From NCBI GenBank assembly GCA_009731375.1, contig BJOX01000065.1:641606-705605 (forward strand): a DNA stretch of 64,000 nucleotides. The letters run 5' to 3'. The position numbers and the translations under genes are program-made. The notes under the pieces were generated by a model. It was given only the letters and a program-made list of their open reading frames with translations, was not told the DNA's origin and did no database searches. The DNA is from Paulinella micropora. Taxonomy: Eukaryota; Cercozoa; Imbricatea; Euglyphida. Numbering within the stretch: position 1 is the stretch's first letter; each line of letters starts with the position of its first letter. Of this stretch, positions 1 through 47,250 are shown piece after piece.

Positions 1-78
1 GGGGGGGCGAGAATGGAAGTAAGGACAGAAATAAGGCATCGCGTGATCCGGCAAGTGCACTTAGGAACATAGATGTAC

Positions 79-240
79 TGCATACATACATACATACATA
101 CATACATACACACATACATACATACATGCATATTTATATATACATGCATACAGACATGCATACACACATAGATAGTATATGCCATACATACATACATACA
201 TACATACATACATACATACATACGTACATGACCTACACAC
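79..240. repeat. (CATA)n microsatellite
   Basis: Tetranucleotide array of CATA/TACA units with scattered substitutions. The open frame across it is only the three-codon reading of the repeat and is not a gene. Confidence 0.9.
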
Positions 241-1595
241 GCATATACATGCTTACATAACACATGTCAAGGTAATTAGTTTTCTCTCTTTTTGTAAATA
301 CGCGTCAAGACATACGCTCAGGATAGCACGATGCTTACTTACCATCATCATGACCAACTGCTAAGACCTCACTGGTTCCATGCTTTTCAAACAATAATTT
401 GAACCACTTTTTCGTAACCAAGAACACTTACCTTGGCGTAGAGATGGAAGGGAAGGCGAACAAGGTGACGTACAGAAGGAAGCCGCATTGCTTAGCGTTC
501 ACGCGCTGTGCTGAATGTTACCGGTAATAACCAGCTCTTTGCTGAGGAATCAATTTCAGAATCAAGTTTGCTGTTTGTTCAAAGTTCTTCAATAATTAAC
601 CCTTAACCCGGCAATGCCTGTTTGCATTGGACAATTGTACTTGAATTAGACCCTTCTCCTCAGTACCTATTATATTGGTTAGTGGTCATTATGTTTAGAG
701 TAAATTTTTTAATAATTCAAAATCGAACTTGATAATTCGCAGACTTTTCAAGAATTGGCGGCGGGCGGCCTGCCCGTAGTCCGTGACTCGAACGGTTTTG
801 GTAGCTTTAAACTTCAAACGTCATAAACTTATATGATCTGTTTCAAGTGCCATGCTTTCTCCAGTGCCTTTCCTCCGAATTTCAGCGTCACCTTCTGGCT
901 GAGCTTTAGAATCATTATTATTATTTCGTGTTACCGTGAATAGATATTCAATACTTGAATATACTACTTGAACGGTGTGACGTGACTCGTGACAACTTCA
1001 CTATTAATATCTAACGACATCATGTGAAGACTGTGGAATAGCCTCCGTGACCTGACGTAGAGGGACTCCGTAATCCAAGTCAAGCTTAACCAACAGACCG
1101 GAAAATAGAATAATGCCATTATATACCGTATTACAACTGGGTGGGCCGGCATAATCCCCTCTCCTCCTCGAGCGTGCCCTCAATGGCCCCGGCCTCGTCA
1201 GGGTGCGCGAGAAGTCAAGCCGAACCAACTAGTCCGGGATAAAATGTGACTCTGGTATATTGACTATGACCCCTGTGCACACTAACCTCAACTGCTAAGT
1301 AAAAGTCGACCGCCGTGCGCGGAGACTCTGACTCCCCCGCTCCCTTGCTTACTTGTAGCGTTTAGCTTCCCGGCGCCCATTTGCCATCTTCCCGACGCCT
1401 GAGCCTCCCCCTCCCGGGTCATGTATTAAAACAGTGCTTGTGTAAAAACACAAGGTTAATTTATTACGATTTTTTTACGCAATCACTCTTTCAATAGAAA
1501 CTTGAAACGATAGTACACAGTATTACTGAGTATTTGTGATGAATGGATGCACATGAGTGTGAGTGAAAGCAGTCGGCTCCCCTGGCGCGCGCTGC
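241..1595. other. Non-coding sequence, no clear gene
   Basis: Ordinary mixed-composition DNA without long frames. One weak minus-strand signal is visible: a short open stretch beginning with ATG near 515 and ending at a consensus-like donor (AAG followed by GTAAGTG) near 431. It has no family resemblance, so I do not call it an exon. The segment ends at a 120-N gap. Confidence 0.5.
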
Positions 1596-1715
1596 NNNNN
1601 NNNNNNNNNNNNNNNNNNNNNNNNNNNNNNNNNNNNNNNNNNNNNNNNNNNNNNNNNNNNNNNNNNNNNNNNNNNNNNNNNNNNNNNNNNNNNNNNNNNN
1701 NNNNNNNNNNNNNNN

Positions 1716-2004
1716 CCCCCCCCCCCCCCCCCACCACCACCCACCCAAACCCGCGCCCCTCTAATTAACCTACTTTTTCTTTTTAACTTTTTTTTATATT
1801 TTATTTTTTATTTTTTTAAATTTTACTTTGTTTTGTCACGTTTTGTTTCTCCCCTCACCACAGCATAACACTTTTATTTTTACTATTTACAGGCAAGAGG
1901 GATACGGAGCATATGTAATTGAAGTAATTTGACAGCGATTTCATGGTAGCACAGCAGATATACAGACCTCTTGCTGCAGATGTCTTGAGCACAACTGCCT
2001 ATTC

Positions 2005-2051
<47 letters not shown>

Positions 2052-2338
2052 TTCTTCACGTAGAGTCGTAGCTCTCTGCTGTGCTGTCAGAACCCTTCGC
2101 AATGTGTCTAAGTCATTCCTCTGCAGAGCCCAACGGTGGTGCGTGCCAGGGCCCAGCCTTCCAGCCTTAGCCTTTTCAGCCTGTCAGCCCTTCAGCAATT
2201 CGATCCCTTCACTCCTGTGGGTGTTTTCTACTGTCGCGCCCGCGGGGATTGTGTATGAATGTGTATTGTGCGTTTGTCGGACAGGTGGCGCCTGTACAGG
2301 TCTGTCCGGCTCCTTGTTGGCCAGGGCTGCGCCACGCC

Positions 2339-2374
<36 letters not shown>

Positions 2375-2394
2375 CCCCGGANNNNNNNNNNTGC
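1716..2394. other. Low-complexity and unassigned sequence
   Basis: Begins with a C homopolymer after a gap, then T-rich sequence, a (CT)n tract near 2010-2046, about 300 bp of unassigned unique sequence, and a T homopolymer ending in a ten-N placeholder. I see no splice-supported exon or RNA gene. Confidence 0.5.
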
Positions 2395-2831
2395 ATGTGT
2401 GTCTGTACGTATGCATGTATGCATGCATGTATGTATGCATGTATGTATGTATGTATGTATGTATGTATGTGTGTGTGTGTGTGTGCGTGTGTGTGTGTTT
2501 GTGCGTGTATGTATGTATGTATGTGTATGTGCATGCATCTATGTATGTATGTATGTATGTATGTATGTATGTATGCATGCATGTATGTATGTATGTATGT
2601 ATGTGTGTATGTATGTATGTATGTATGTATGAATGAATGTGTGAATGTATGTATGTATGTATGTATGTATGCATGCATGCATGCATGCATGCATGCATGC
2701 ATGCATGTATGTATGTATGTATGTATGTATTTATGTATGTATGCATGCATGTAGGAGATCTTGTTTATATGTCTGTAGGAGATCTTGTTTGTTTGTATGT
2801 ATGTATGTATATGTACGAATGTATGTATGTA

Positions 2832-2889
<58 letters not shown>

Positions 2890-3541
2890 CATGCATGCAT
2901 GCATGCGTGTATGTATGTATGTATGTATGTTATGTATGGCTATGTATTGCTATGTATGGTGTTTGGTGTATGTATGTATGTATGTATGTATGTTTGTTAT
3001 GTTTGTTATGTATGTTATGTATTGTTATGTATGCTATGCATTGCTATGTATGTTATGTATGGTGTATGTATGTCTGTATGTATGTATGTATGTCTGTCTG
3101 TATGTATATCTATATGTATGTATATGTATGTATATGTATGTATATGTATGTATATGTACGTATATATATGTACATGTACGTATATGTATGTATATGTATG
3201 TATGTATGTATATGTATGTATGTATGTATGTGGTGTGTGTTTGTGTGTGGTGTGGTGTGTGTGTGTTTGTGTGTGTGTGTGTGTTATGTATGGTGTATGT
3301 ATGGTGTATGTATATGTATGTATATGTATGTGTATGTATGCATATGTATGTATATGTATGTACATGCATGTATATGTATGTATATGTATGCATTTGTATG
3401 TATGTGTATGTATGTGTATGTATATGCATGTATGTACGTATATGTATGTATGTACATATGTATGTATGTATGTATGTATGTGTGTGTGTGTGTTTGTGTG
3501 TGGTGTGTGGTGTAGTGTGTGTGTGTGTATGTGTGTGTGTT

Positions 3542-3585
<44 letters not shown>

Positions 3586-4662
3586 CGCGTGTGTGTTTGT
3601 GTGTATGTGTGGTCTTTGTGTGGTGTTTGTGTGGTGTTTGTGTGTTTGTGTGTGTATGTATGTATGTATGTGTGTATGTGTGTGTGTGTGTATGTGTGTG
3701 TTTGTGTGTGTGTGTGTATGTATGTATGTGTGTATGCATGTGTGTGTGTGTGTGTATGTGTGTGTGTATGTATGTGTGTATGTGTGTCTGTGTGTCTGTG
3801 TGTGTGTGTGTATGTGTGTGTGTGTATGTGTGTGTGTGTGTATGTGTGTGTGTGGTATGTGTGTGATGTGTGTGTTTGTGATGTGTGTGTGTGTGTGATG
3901 TGTGATGTGTGTGTGATGTGTGATGTGTGTGTGATGTGTGCGTGTGTGTGATGTGTGTGTGTGATGTGTGATGTGTGTGTGATGTGTGCGTGTGTGTGAT
4001 GTGTGCGTGTGTGTGATGTGTGCGTGTGTGTGATTTGTGCGTGTGTGTGATTTGTGCGTGTGTGTGATTTGTGCGTGTGATGTGTGCATGTGATGTGTGC
4101 GTGTGATGTGTGCGTGTGTGATGTGTGTGTGTGTGTGATGTGTGTGTGTGTGTGTGNNNNNNNNNNNNNNNNNNNNNNNNNNNNNNNNNNNNNNNNNNNN
4201 NNNNNNNNNNNNNNNNNNNNNNNNNNNNNNNNNNNNNNNNNNNNNNNNNNNNNNNNNNNNNNNNNNNNNNNNNNNNNNNNNNNNNNNNNNNNNNNNNNNN
4301 NNNNNNNNNNNNNNNNNNNNNNNNNNNNNNNNNNNNNNNNNNNNNNNNNNNNNNNNNNNNNNNNNNNNNNNNNNNNNNNNNNNNNNNNNNNNNNNNNNNN
4401 NNNNNNNNNNNNNNNNNNNNNNNNNNNNNNNNNNNNNNNNNNNNNNNNNNNNNNNNNNNNNNNNNNNNNNNNNNNNNNNNNNNNNNNNNNNNNNNNNNNN
4501 NNTGTGTGTGTGTGATGTGTGTGTGTGTGATGTGTGTGTGATGTGATGTGATGCGATGTGTGTGTGATGTGATGTGTGTGATGTGATGTGTGTGATGTGA
4601 TGTGTGATGTGATGTGTGTGTGTGTGAGTACTTTTGTGTGTGTGTGTGTGTGTACTTGTGTG

Positions 4663-4737
<75 letters not shown>

Positions 4738-4748
4738 GTGTGGGTACG
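2395..4748. repeat. (ATGT)n, (AAGT)n and (GT)n microsatellite field
   Basis: About 2.3 kb of ATGT units grading into GT, GTGATGT and CGTGTG variants, interrupted by a gap. All frames through it are open because the repeats lack stops, so the 300-600-residue frames on both strands are spurious. Confidence 0.95.
4157..4502. other. Assembly gap (largest gaps and placeholders listed)
   Basis: N run inside a GT array. Other sized gaps are 1596-1715, 18542-18654, 31842-31980, 34574-34957, 36655-36776 and 51849-51956. Exactly ten-N placeholders lie at 2382-2391, 13133-13142, 28484-28493, 41122-41131, 41973-41982, 43273-43282, 46076-46085, 53183-53192 and 62753-62762. Several ten-N gaps abut long C or G homopolymers, as expected for unsized scaffold joins. 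Confidence 0.95.
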
Positions 4749-4866
4749 CATGTAAGCACGTATGTGTGCACCATGAATGTATGTATACATTCAAACCTAA
4801 ATGCGCATCACATACCACTGCTCTCAAGTTCATACTTGATATATTTTCGTGTCTCGTGTTTGACAG

Positions 4867-5040
4867 GAGAGATTAGTTGAAATTGCATGGAAAAAGTCCG
4901 GAAACGGCTTTGTATGCTGTCTATTAAGTGAGAAGGATCTAGCATATTCTGGAGAACTAGAAAAGGTTCCCATTGACGCATTACAGAAAATGAGAATTTT
5001 TATGCATGACAAACATATCATTGCTCAATTTTCCGTGTGA
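4867..5040 (+). CDS. Candidate 3'-terminal exon, unknown gene
   Basis: After a T-rich stretch ending TTTGACAG, an open frame of 57 codons plus TGA follows. Its composition is protein-like: it starts ERLVEIAWKKSGNG and ends KHIIAQFSV, with no repeats. I chose the start from the acceptor, because the frame has no suitable ATG. The upstream exons would lie in or beyond the GT array and gap. I do not recognise the family. It could be a chance open frame; the acceptor and the non-repetitive composition are the only support. Confidence 0.35.
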   Translation, partial: ERLVEIAWKKSGNGFVCCLLSEKDLAYSGELEKVPIDALQKMRIFMHDKHIIAQFSV

Positions 5041-5411
5041 TTACCATCTAGGACTTGACGACCAATTGGAGGAGGCAGCGAAAAAGTGGTTGCAGTCATT
5101 GCATCGGTATTCCCTGATCTCATCGATAAACGATAGTGTGAGTGTCCCGCCACACATTTCGCACTGATCACCAGGACCCTTGCGTCTTATGATGTTTTCC
5201 ACCATTATTTATTGAACCAAGGGCCCAAACGCAGCTAAACGCTTGTTCTTTCTATTGCCGATCACACTCTGCGTTGTCTTTGAAGGATCGGCTGCACAGC
5301 TGCGAGGATATGTATATTTTCCCGGTCCGCATGTTTCGGGCGAATCTTGCCCTCATCGCATACAACTTTGTGATGGGGGAGCCAAGAACTCCCAAAAAAA
5401 GGATTTCAAAA

Positions 5412-5484
5412 GCCCCTAGTGGGATTTGAACCCACGTCTAATGAGTTAAGAGCTCAACACTCTACCATACTGAGTTATAGGGGC
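5412..5484 (-). tRNA. tRNA-Lys (CUU)
   Basis: The reverse strand folds into a complete cloverleaf without intron. The 7-bp acceptor pairs GCCCCTA with TAGGGGC, the D arm carries ACTC/GAGT, the anticodon loop is CTCTTAA (anticodon CTT), and the T arm pairs GTGGG with CCCAC around TTCAAAT. The anticodon stem has one T-T mismatch at its outer pair. A TTTT run directly downstream, with a second seven-T run 11 bases further on, is a typical RNA polymerase III terminator. A and B boxes lie at the usual internal positions. It supplies lysine for AAG codons. Confidence 0.92.
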
Positions 5485-5679
5485 TTGCTTGGAGATTCTT
5501 CAGTCTGTATCACTACATTTTCTTTCGAAGCTTACCAGTCTACGATAATGTATGTTGGGTCTGTTGGTCTTTTATTCAGAGAAACATTAGTATAACAGTA
5601 CTTCTAACATTCTCAAGAGTGGATCTCATGGATTCTACAAAACGCATATTGTGTATGTTATGTATGTTTGAACTTATAC

Positions 5680-5812
5680 TGTGTATATGTATGTCATGTA
5701 TGTTATGTATGTTATGTATGTTAATTTTTTGCCCAGACTTCTTTTAATGATAAAATACTGCTAATCATATGTTATGTATGTTATGTATGTTATGTCTATC
5801 TATCTCTATCTG

Positions 5813-5852
<40 letters not shown>

Positions 5853-5853
5853 A

Positions 5854-5932
<79 letters not shown>

Positions 5933-6123
5933 CTGATGAATGGATGGATGGATGGATGGATGAATGGATGGATTGATGGATAGATAGATAGATAGATAGA
6001 TAGATAGAACTTCCACCATCCATCCATCCATCCATCCATCTATCCATCCATCCATCCATCCATCCATCCATCCATCCATCAATCAATCAATCCATCAATC
6101 CATCCACCCACCCCCACCCACCC

Positions 6124-6208
<85 letters not shown>
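5680..6208. repeat. (ATGT)n, (ATCT)n and (ATCC)n microsatellites
   Basis: Interleaved ATCT, GGAT/CCAT and GATA blocks. The switch between ATCT and GATA orientation around 5940-6010 and again to CCAT makes a local inverted arrangement. No coding content. Confidence 0.9.
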
Positions 6209-6209
<1 letters not shown>

Positions 6210-6261
6210 TAGGGGATGGTGTGGGTGTGCTGGGCCCGTGGTGGGGTGCCTTATGTGTGCC

Positions 6262-6640
6262 TAGCCATACGCCTATAAGTCATATGCCGAAATAGCGACG
6301 GGAAGCACAATCCTGTTCCCTCAGGGTGCCCTTTCTCGCTTGTTGAGCCCGGAATAAAACCCACAGTGCTCTGTCGGTTTATACTAGACTGTCGAACAGT
6401 CTCGAAACTCCATCTGCTTACTGGGCCCTCTGTAATGGAGGTGGGAGCTCGTTCTGCAAGGGGCGCTTATGGAACGAGCCCTGGCCCCGCCTGGTACTAG
6501 GGAGATTTTGGTATCGCCTGTATCAGTCCCTTCCGTGCAAACATCACGGCTTAGCTGGGCATCGGGTTAATACTTTACCCACAGACTTCCTTGGTTGACG
6601 AAATCAGAAGCTCCTTTTTTCTGACATTAGTCGATATCTC
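6262..6640 (+). mobile_element. Dispersed repeat family A, copy 1 (retroelement 3' end)
   Basis: Longest copy of a family seen five times in this window. It reads from TAGCCATACGCC to CGATATCTC and runs directly into an (ATCT)n tail. Family members at 18315, 30363 and 31611 are inverted, and the one at 40058 is direct. Copy 3 is cut at its 5' side while its 3' end is intact, as in target-primed reverse transcription. A short hairpin (TCAGAA with TTCTGA) precedes the tail. I see no convincing tRNA, 5S or 7SL head and no open frame, so whether it is a SINE or the 3' UTR of a LINE is open. Confidence 0.75.
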
Positions 6641-6716
<76 letters not shown>

Positions 6717-6950
6717 ACCTACGGACCTACCTACCGACCTACCTACCCACCTACCTACCTACCTACCTACCTACCGACCTACCGACCTACCGACCTACCG
6801 ACCGACCTACCTACCTACCTACCTACACCTACCTACCTACCTACCTACCTACCTACCTACCTACCTACCTACCCCCTACCTCCCTACCTACCTGCCTACC
6901 TACCTACCTACCTACCTACCAACCTACCAACCTAACCATCTGTCCATCTC
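6641..6950. repeat. (ATCT)n to (ACCT)n tail array
   Basis: Continues directly from the 3' end of repeat family A and grades from ATCT into CTAC/ACCT units, ending about 13 bp before the acceptor of gene A exon A1. Confidence 0.9.
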
Positions 6951-6972
6951 TATCGCCGTGCAGGTTCGGCGC

Positions 6973-25439
<18,467 letters not shown>

Positions 25440-25937
25440 GCAGCAAAAATCTCCAATTAAAAACACCGCTATTGGCAGGGGTCCTTTCGCAATGTCTTTC
25501 AAACTACAGCCAAAGACATTCAAGTGTCAGTTGAAAGTAAACCATCAAATTTCGGTCGCAAAATCAGCATAATTGTACGAAATGTTCCCGTTAAGTCACA
25601 AGTTGAACTAATTTGAACTCTGGTTGTTAATTTAAATATGATGGTTGACATTGACACCTGAATGTCCTCGGCTGTTGCAGTATATCCGTTATGGCCAGGA
25701 TACCTCTTCCATTTCCTCTTACGCTTCCCACTTATCACTTTTTCCACTGAATAACTTTTACTATGATAAATGAAGAACGCTTGCCGCAAGTCTTCGAAGA
25801 GTGGAAAAGGAAGCTGAGGCGCGGCATCCCTACTAGTGGCAAGCATTTTCTTATTACTTTTATGCAATTCTTACGCAAACACTGTTCACTACAAAAGTTT
25901 CTGCGGGAAAAAAAATCATTTGGCTGCAATAATATAT

Positions 25938-25972
<35 letters not shown>

Positions 25973-26017
25973 ATTATTAGTCATTACTATTATTATTATT
26001 ATTATTATTATTACTAG

Positions 26018-26066
<49 letters not shown>
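25440..26066. other. Intergenic sequence downstream of gene A
   Basis: Unique sequence to about 25930, then (AT)n and (ATT)n leading into a SINE. The 115-residue minus-strand frame near 25520-25867 resembles nothing I know. Confidence 0.5.
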
Positions 26067-26334
26067 GGACACCGTGATAGCCCAGTGGTCAAGTTCTACC
26101 ATCTGGGCCCTGTCGCCAGTTCGATTCCCGTCGGTGCCACCAGTATTTTCATTGAACATACCGGTCTATTTCTGGACCAGTATTTTCATTGAACATACCG
26201 GCCCGTCTGGAAGTGTTGGAACTGCCCTTGCGGGGGTGTCATTAGAGCTTATCGTCAATTCTTCGTACTCCCCTCACGGGTGAGACGATGGAGGCGCATG
26301 TGCAGAAATGCATCAGCCATTGACAGAGAAGCAC
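26067..26334 (+). mobile_element. tRNA-derived SINE, copy 3
   Basis: As far as I can read it, identical to copy 2 over its 268 bp, including the 37-bp internal duplication, A box, B box and CCA. It starts after an (ATT)n tract and ends in an (ATT)n tail. Confidence 0.82.
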
Positions 26335-26389
<55 letters not shown>

Positions 26390-26414
26390 GTTATTATTGT
26401 TATTAATATTATTG

Positions 26415-26850
26415 TTTTCTTCTCCAACTGAAGGACTTTTAATTCATTGAAGAACGCGGCTTGCTCAGAAGTTTTCGTATATCTGAAAGGGAAGCATGCA
26501 AAAAGTATGTTGTGATCACGGCGACTGAAGTTGAAAGCCGGCCTTAATAAAATGCCTTTATGCCACAGTCTTGTCACCGCTCCAATATCATACGCCGACG
26601 CATCCGTGTCCAGCACGAACTGCTCCTTCCAGTCGGGCAGCATAACTACCGTAGGCTTGGTCGGACCGCCGTTCCTGGTGTCCACCATTCCTGGGGTCCT
26701 TGAGCTCCGTTATCATGATGACCCTATTGCCCTCCTCTGACCGTGCCGGGCCATCCCCAGTTCCCGACTGTTCCCTGTTTGAGGAACTTCCTGAGACTAC
26801 CGCTGGCCGTTCCGCGAAGCCTTGGATAAACTCACCGTAATACTGAGCCA
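26415..26850 (-). pseudogene. Ty3/Gypsy retrotransposon pol fragment
   Basis: Minus strand. One frame reads LAQYYGEFIQGFAERP, the RT thumb signature (YYxxFIxGFA) of Ty3/Gypsy elements. After a frameshift another reads LPDWKEQFVLDTDASAYDIG, the RNase H start (FxLDTDASxxGIGAV). No LTRs, protease or integrase are visible and the ends run into (ATT)n, so it is a short dead relic. Confidence 0.7.
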
Positions 26851-28526
26851 GCGATATTAATATGAAGGAGTGTAAGTCATATTATGAAGGAGTGTAAGTC
26901 AGTACTAAGTTACGATTGTTTGTAGTATCGGCATAGCTGCCACATAATGCTCGTGCGCAATGGCGCAACCGCCAGCCTCAGCTCAGAAATCTCATCATGA
27001 CCAGAGACAGTTCATCTGAAGTCCTGTGTGCAAAGTCATTTACGCAAACCGCTGAGTCTACTGTTTTAATACAATACTTGCCACCCGTAGAATCTGGGTG
27101 GGAAGTATATATATATATATATATCATGATATATATATACATATTAATATATCATATATATATAGTACATATATATATATATTTATATATATATAAAAAT
27201 ATATACATATATTATATGTATATATATAGGTATATATATATATAAATATATATATGACTATATAATATATGTATATATTTATATATATATATTTACATAT
27301 TATATATATATATGTATATATATAAAGTGTTTTTTATATTTTCTTTTTTCCTAGTCTCCCGATTCACTTGTTAGACTACCTTATTGTACTAATCCGGAGT
27401 CAAAGCTAAGTAGTTAATACTATCGTCTTTGTGAATTCTTAAAAATCTTCCTAATTTTTTTTATTTAATTAATATATAACATTAAATGCTTATTCAGAAA
27501 ACGTGAAAGATCAAAGGACCGATCGTTCGACCCTCGCTCCCTTTCTTGCAAGAAGACAATCGTTTATTGCCTTTGTGAGAATTGCTGTGCTCGCTTCCAA
27601 GAAATGGCTTTGGTGGTATTCCACCGCATACTCAGTTCAGAAGTCAGTGGAAAATATTTTCTGTTGAAAGCAATATTTTCTTTGCCGCAAACACGTTTAT
27701 TACGGTTTAATATATATTAACACTTTCTAGTTTTACAAAACTTTTGCAATCAGCTATTTCTGCAATTTACCATCTCAGTTATATTCTTATTAGGAAAATA
27801 TTTGCGTGAAAATGTGCGTCTTGAAGAGATCAGTTTTCACGAAAAACAAATGTGCAAACTGGATATGCAGGGGATCATGGGATTTAAAGCCCCTTAATAA
27901 CTGGTGAAGCCTCAGTTGTGCATGCTTGGTTACATGTACACCTTCCATCACTAAGTCTTCTTGGAAAAAGCCATAGTGAGTACCCCCTTACATAACATCT
28001 TTTTTAGATTACAACGGGGGATTTCCACATGACATCATAACTAAAAACAAAGTGAGCCTCAAAACAATAACAGGAAGCGATCCAATTGATTTTTTTTTAG
28101 ATTACTATTCAAGTAAGAAAAAGGGATCAAAGTTAGCTGACGTCAGAACTTGAATGATGGCAGAAATATTGATCAAGTGCAATCAACAAGAAGCTTTCAG
28201 CACTTCCTTCTCGTTCCATTCCTGCTTGTAGTTGCGTATGCTGTGCCTTATTTGAGGCCTCTAGTGAAAGCTTCACATGCAAGAAGCCGAAGACGAAGTG
28301 CATAAGCTCATGGTTCATATCTGATTGAAGAATAACTCGGAGCACCTCATGTTACTCTCCCGATAAACCGAAAAAGAATCAAAGAAAGGAGAAAAAGAAT
28401 CAAAGAAAGGAGAAAAAAAACAAACAAAAAAAAAAAAAAAAAAAAAAAAACCAAAAAAAAAGGGGGGGGGGGGGGGGGGGGGGNNNNNNNNNNTCTCTAG
28501 GTCTAACAAAGTCTTAAAGAAAACCA
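26851..28526. other. AT-rich intergenic sequence between genes A and B
   Basis: Contains a small tandem duplication of GAAGGAGTGTAAGTCATATTA near 26870-26905, an (AT)n tract at 27105-27330, and AT-rich DNA without frames of note. It ends with A and G homopolymers next to a ten-N gap. Confidence 0.5.
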
Positions 28527-46555
<18,029 letters not shown>

Positions 46556-47250
46556 CTGCAGCGTGCGAGTATTCGCCGCTCCTCTGTTAGCTCAAACGGG
46601 ATGTTCAGTACCAACCTCGGCCTCGTTTGGATGGTGTATATGGTCCTCATCATCCAACTTGATGGTGGCATCCCATGTTTCTCTGTGCTTGCCCCCCTTC
46701 TCCAGGAATACCGGGTCAAATCTCCTCGCCTTCTCTTCGTGCAACTCATCACTACTCCTCCAAAATTGCATCACTGGCATGATTCCGCTCCCCGCTTTAT
46801 GTTTCGATGTTTCCCCAAACTGAGTATCTGCATGACGTAGAGGTCATCCATCGTGTCATCACTCACCCCCTTAGCCGCTGGATGCAACAAGTAGAATTTT
46901 CCTTTTTTCCCACTTGGTTTTATCTATCTCTCCCGGGTTTACCCAATGTCGTCCCGCGTTTTTCACCTCAATTGAACTTTCCGGAGCCTTTGGCCTCGGC
47001 TGCCTCCCCGGTCCCCGCTTCCCCTGATCCGCCTGGACGTTGCCCCTTGCCCCTGCGCCAACATCTGCTTTGCAGTCTCTTCCGCCAACCCCTCTTTCTT
47101 GTCCTCTTGCCGCTGCCGTTCCTCGTCCCTCTTTTGTCATGTAATTTCATCGCCCTATGAGGTTCATTAGTGTCGGCTTTGCCGTTCAAGTCATCAAACT
47201 TTACTATATTAAAGTTCAAGTGAATAGCTTTCAGAATCTTCAATCTGTAT
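46556..47250 (-). other. Unassigned region with short minus-strand frames
   Basis: Two or three adjoining minus frames of 60-90 codons have charged, protein-like composition (for example FDPVFLEKGGKHRETWD, and a Lys/Arg/Gly-rich stretch). They may be remnants of a retroelement gag-like region or the 5' exons of gene B. No motif decides it. Confidence 0.3.

Noticed and set aside
3015-4833. Minus-strand His/Thr-rich frames near 500-600 residues
   Set aside because: Pure CA/CATA repeat translation through an N gap.
6262-6640. 5S rRNA-derived SINE
   Set aside because: Short matches such as AGCTAAGC and GGTTAATACTTT tempted this reading, but the order and spacing of 5S control elements are not met.
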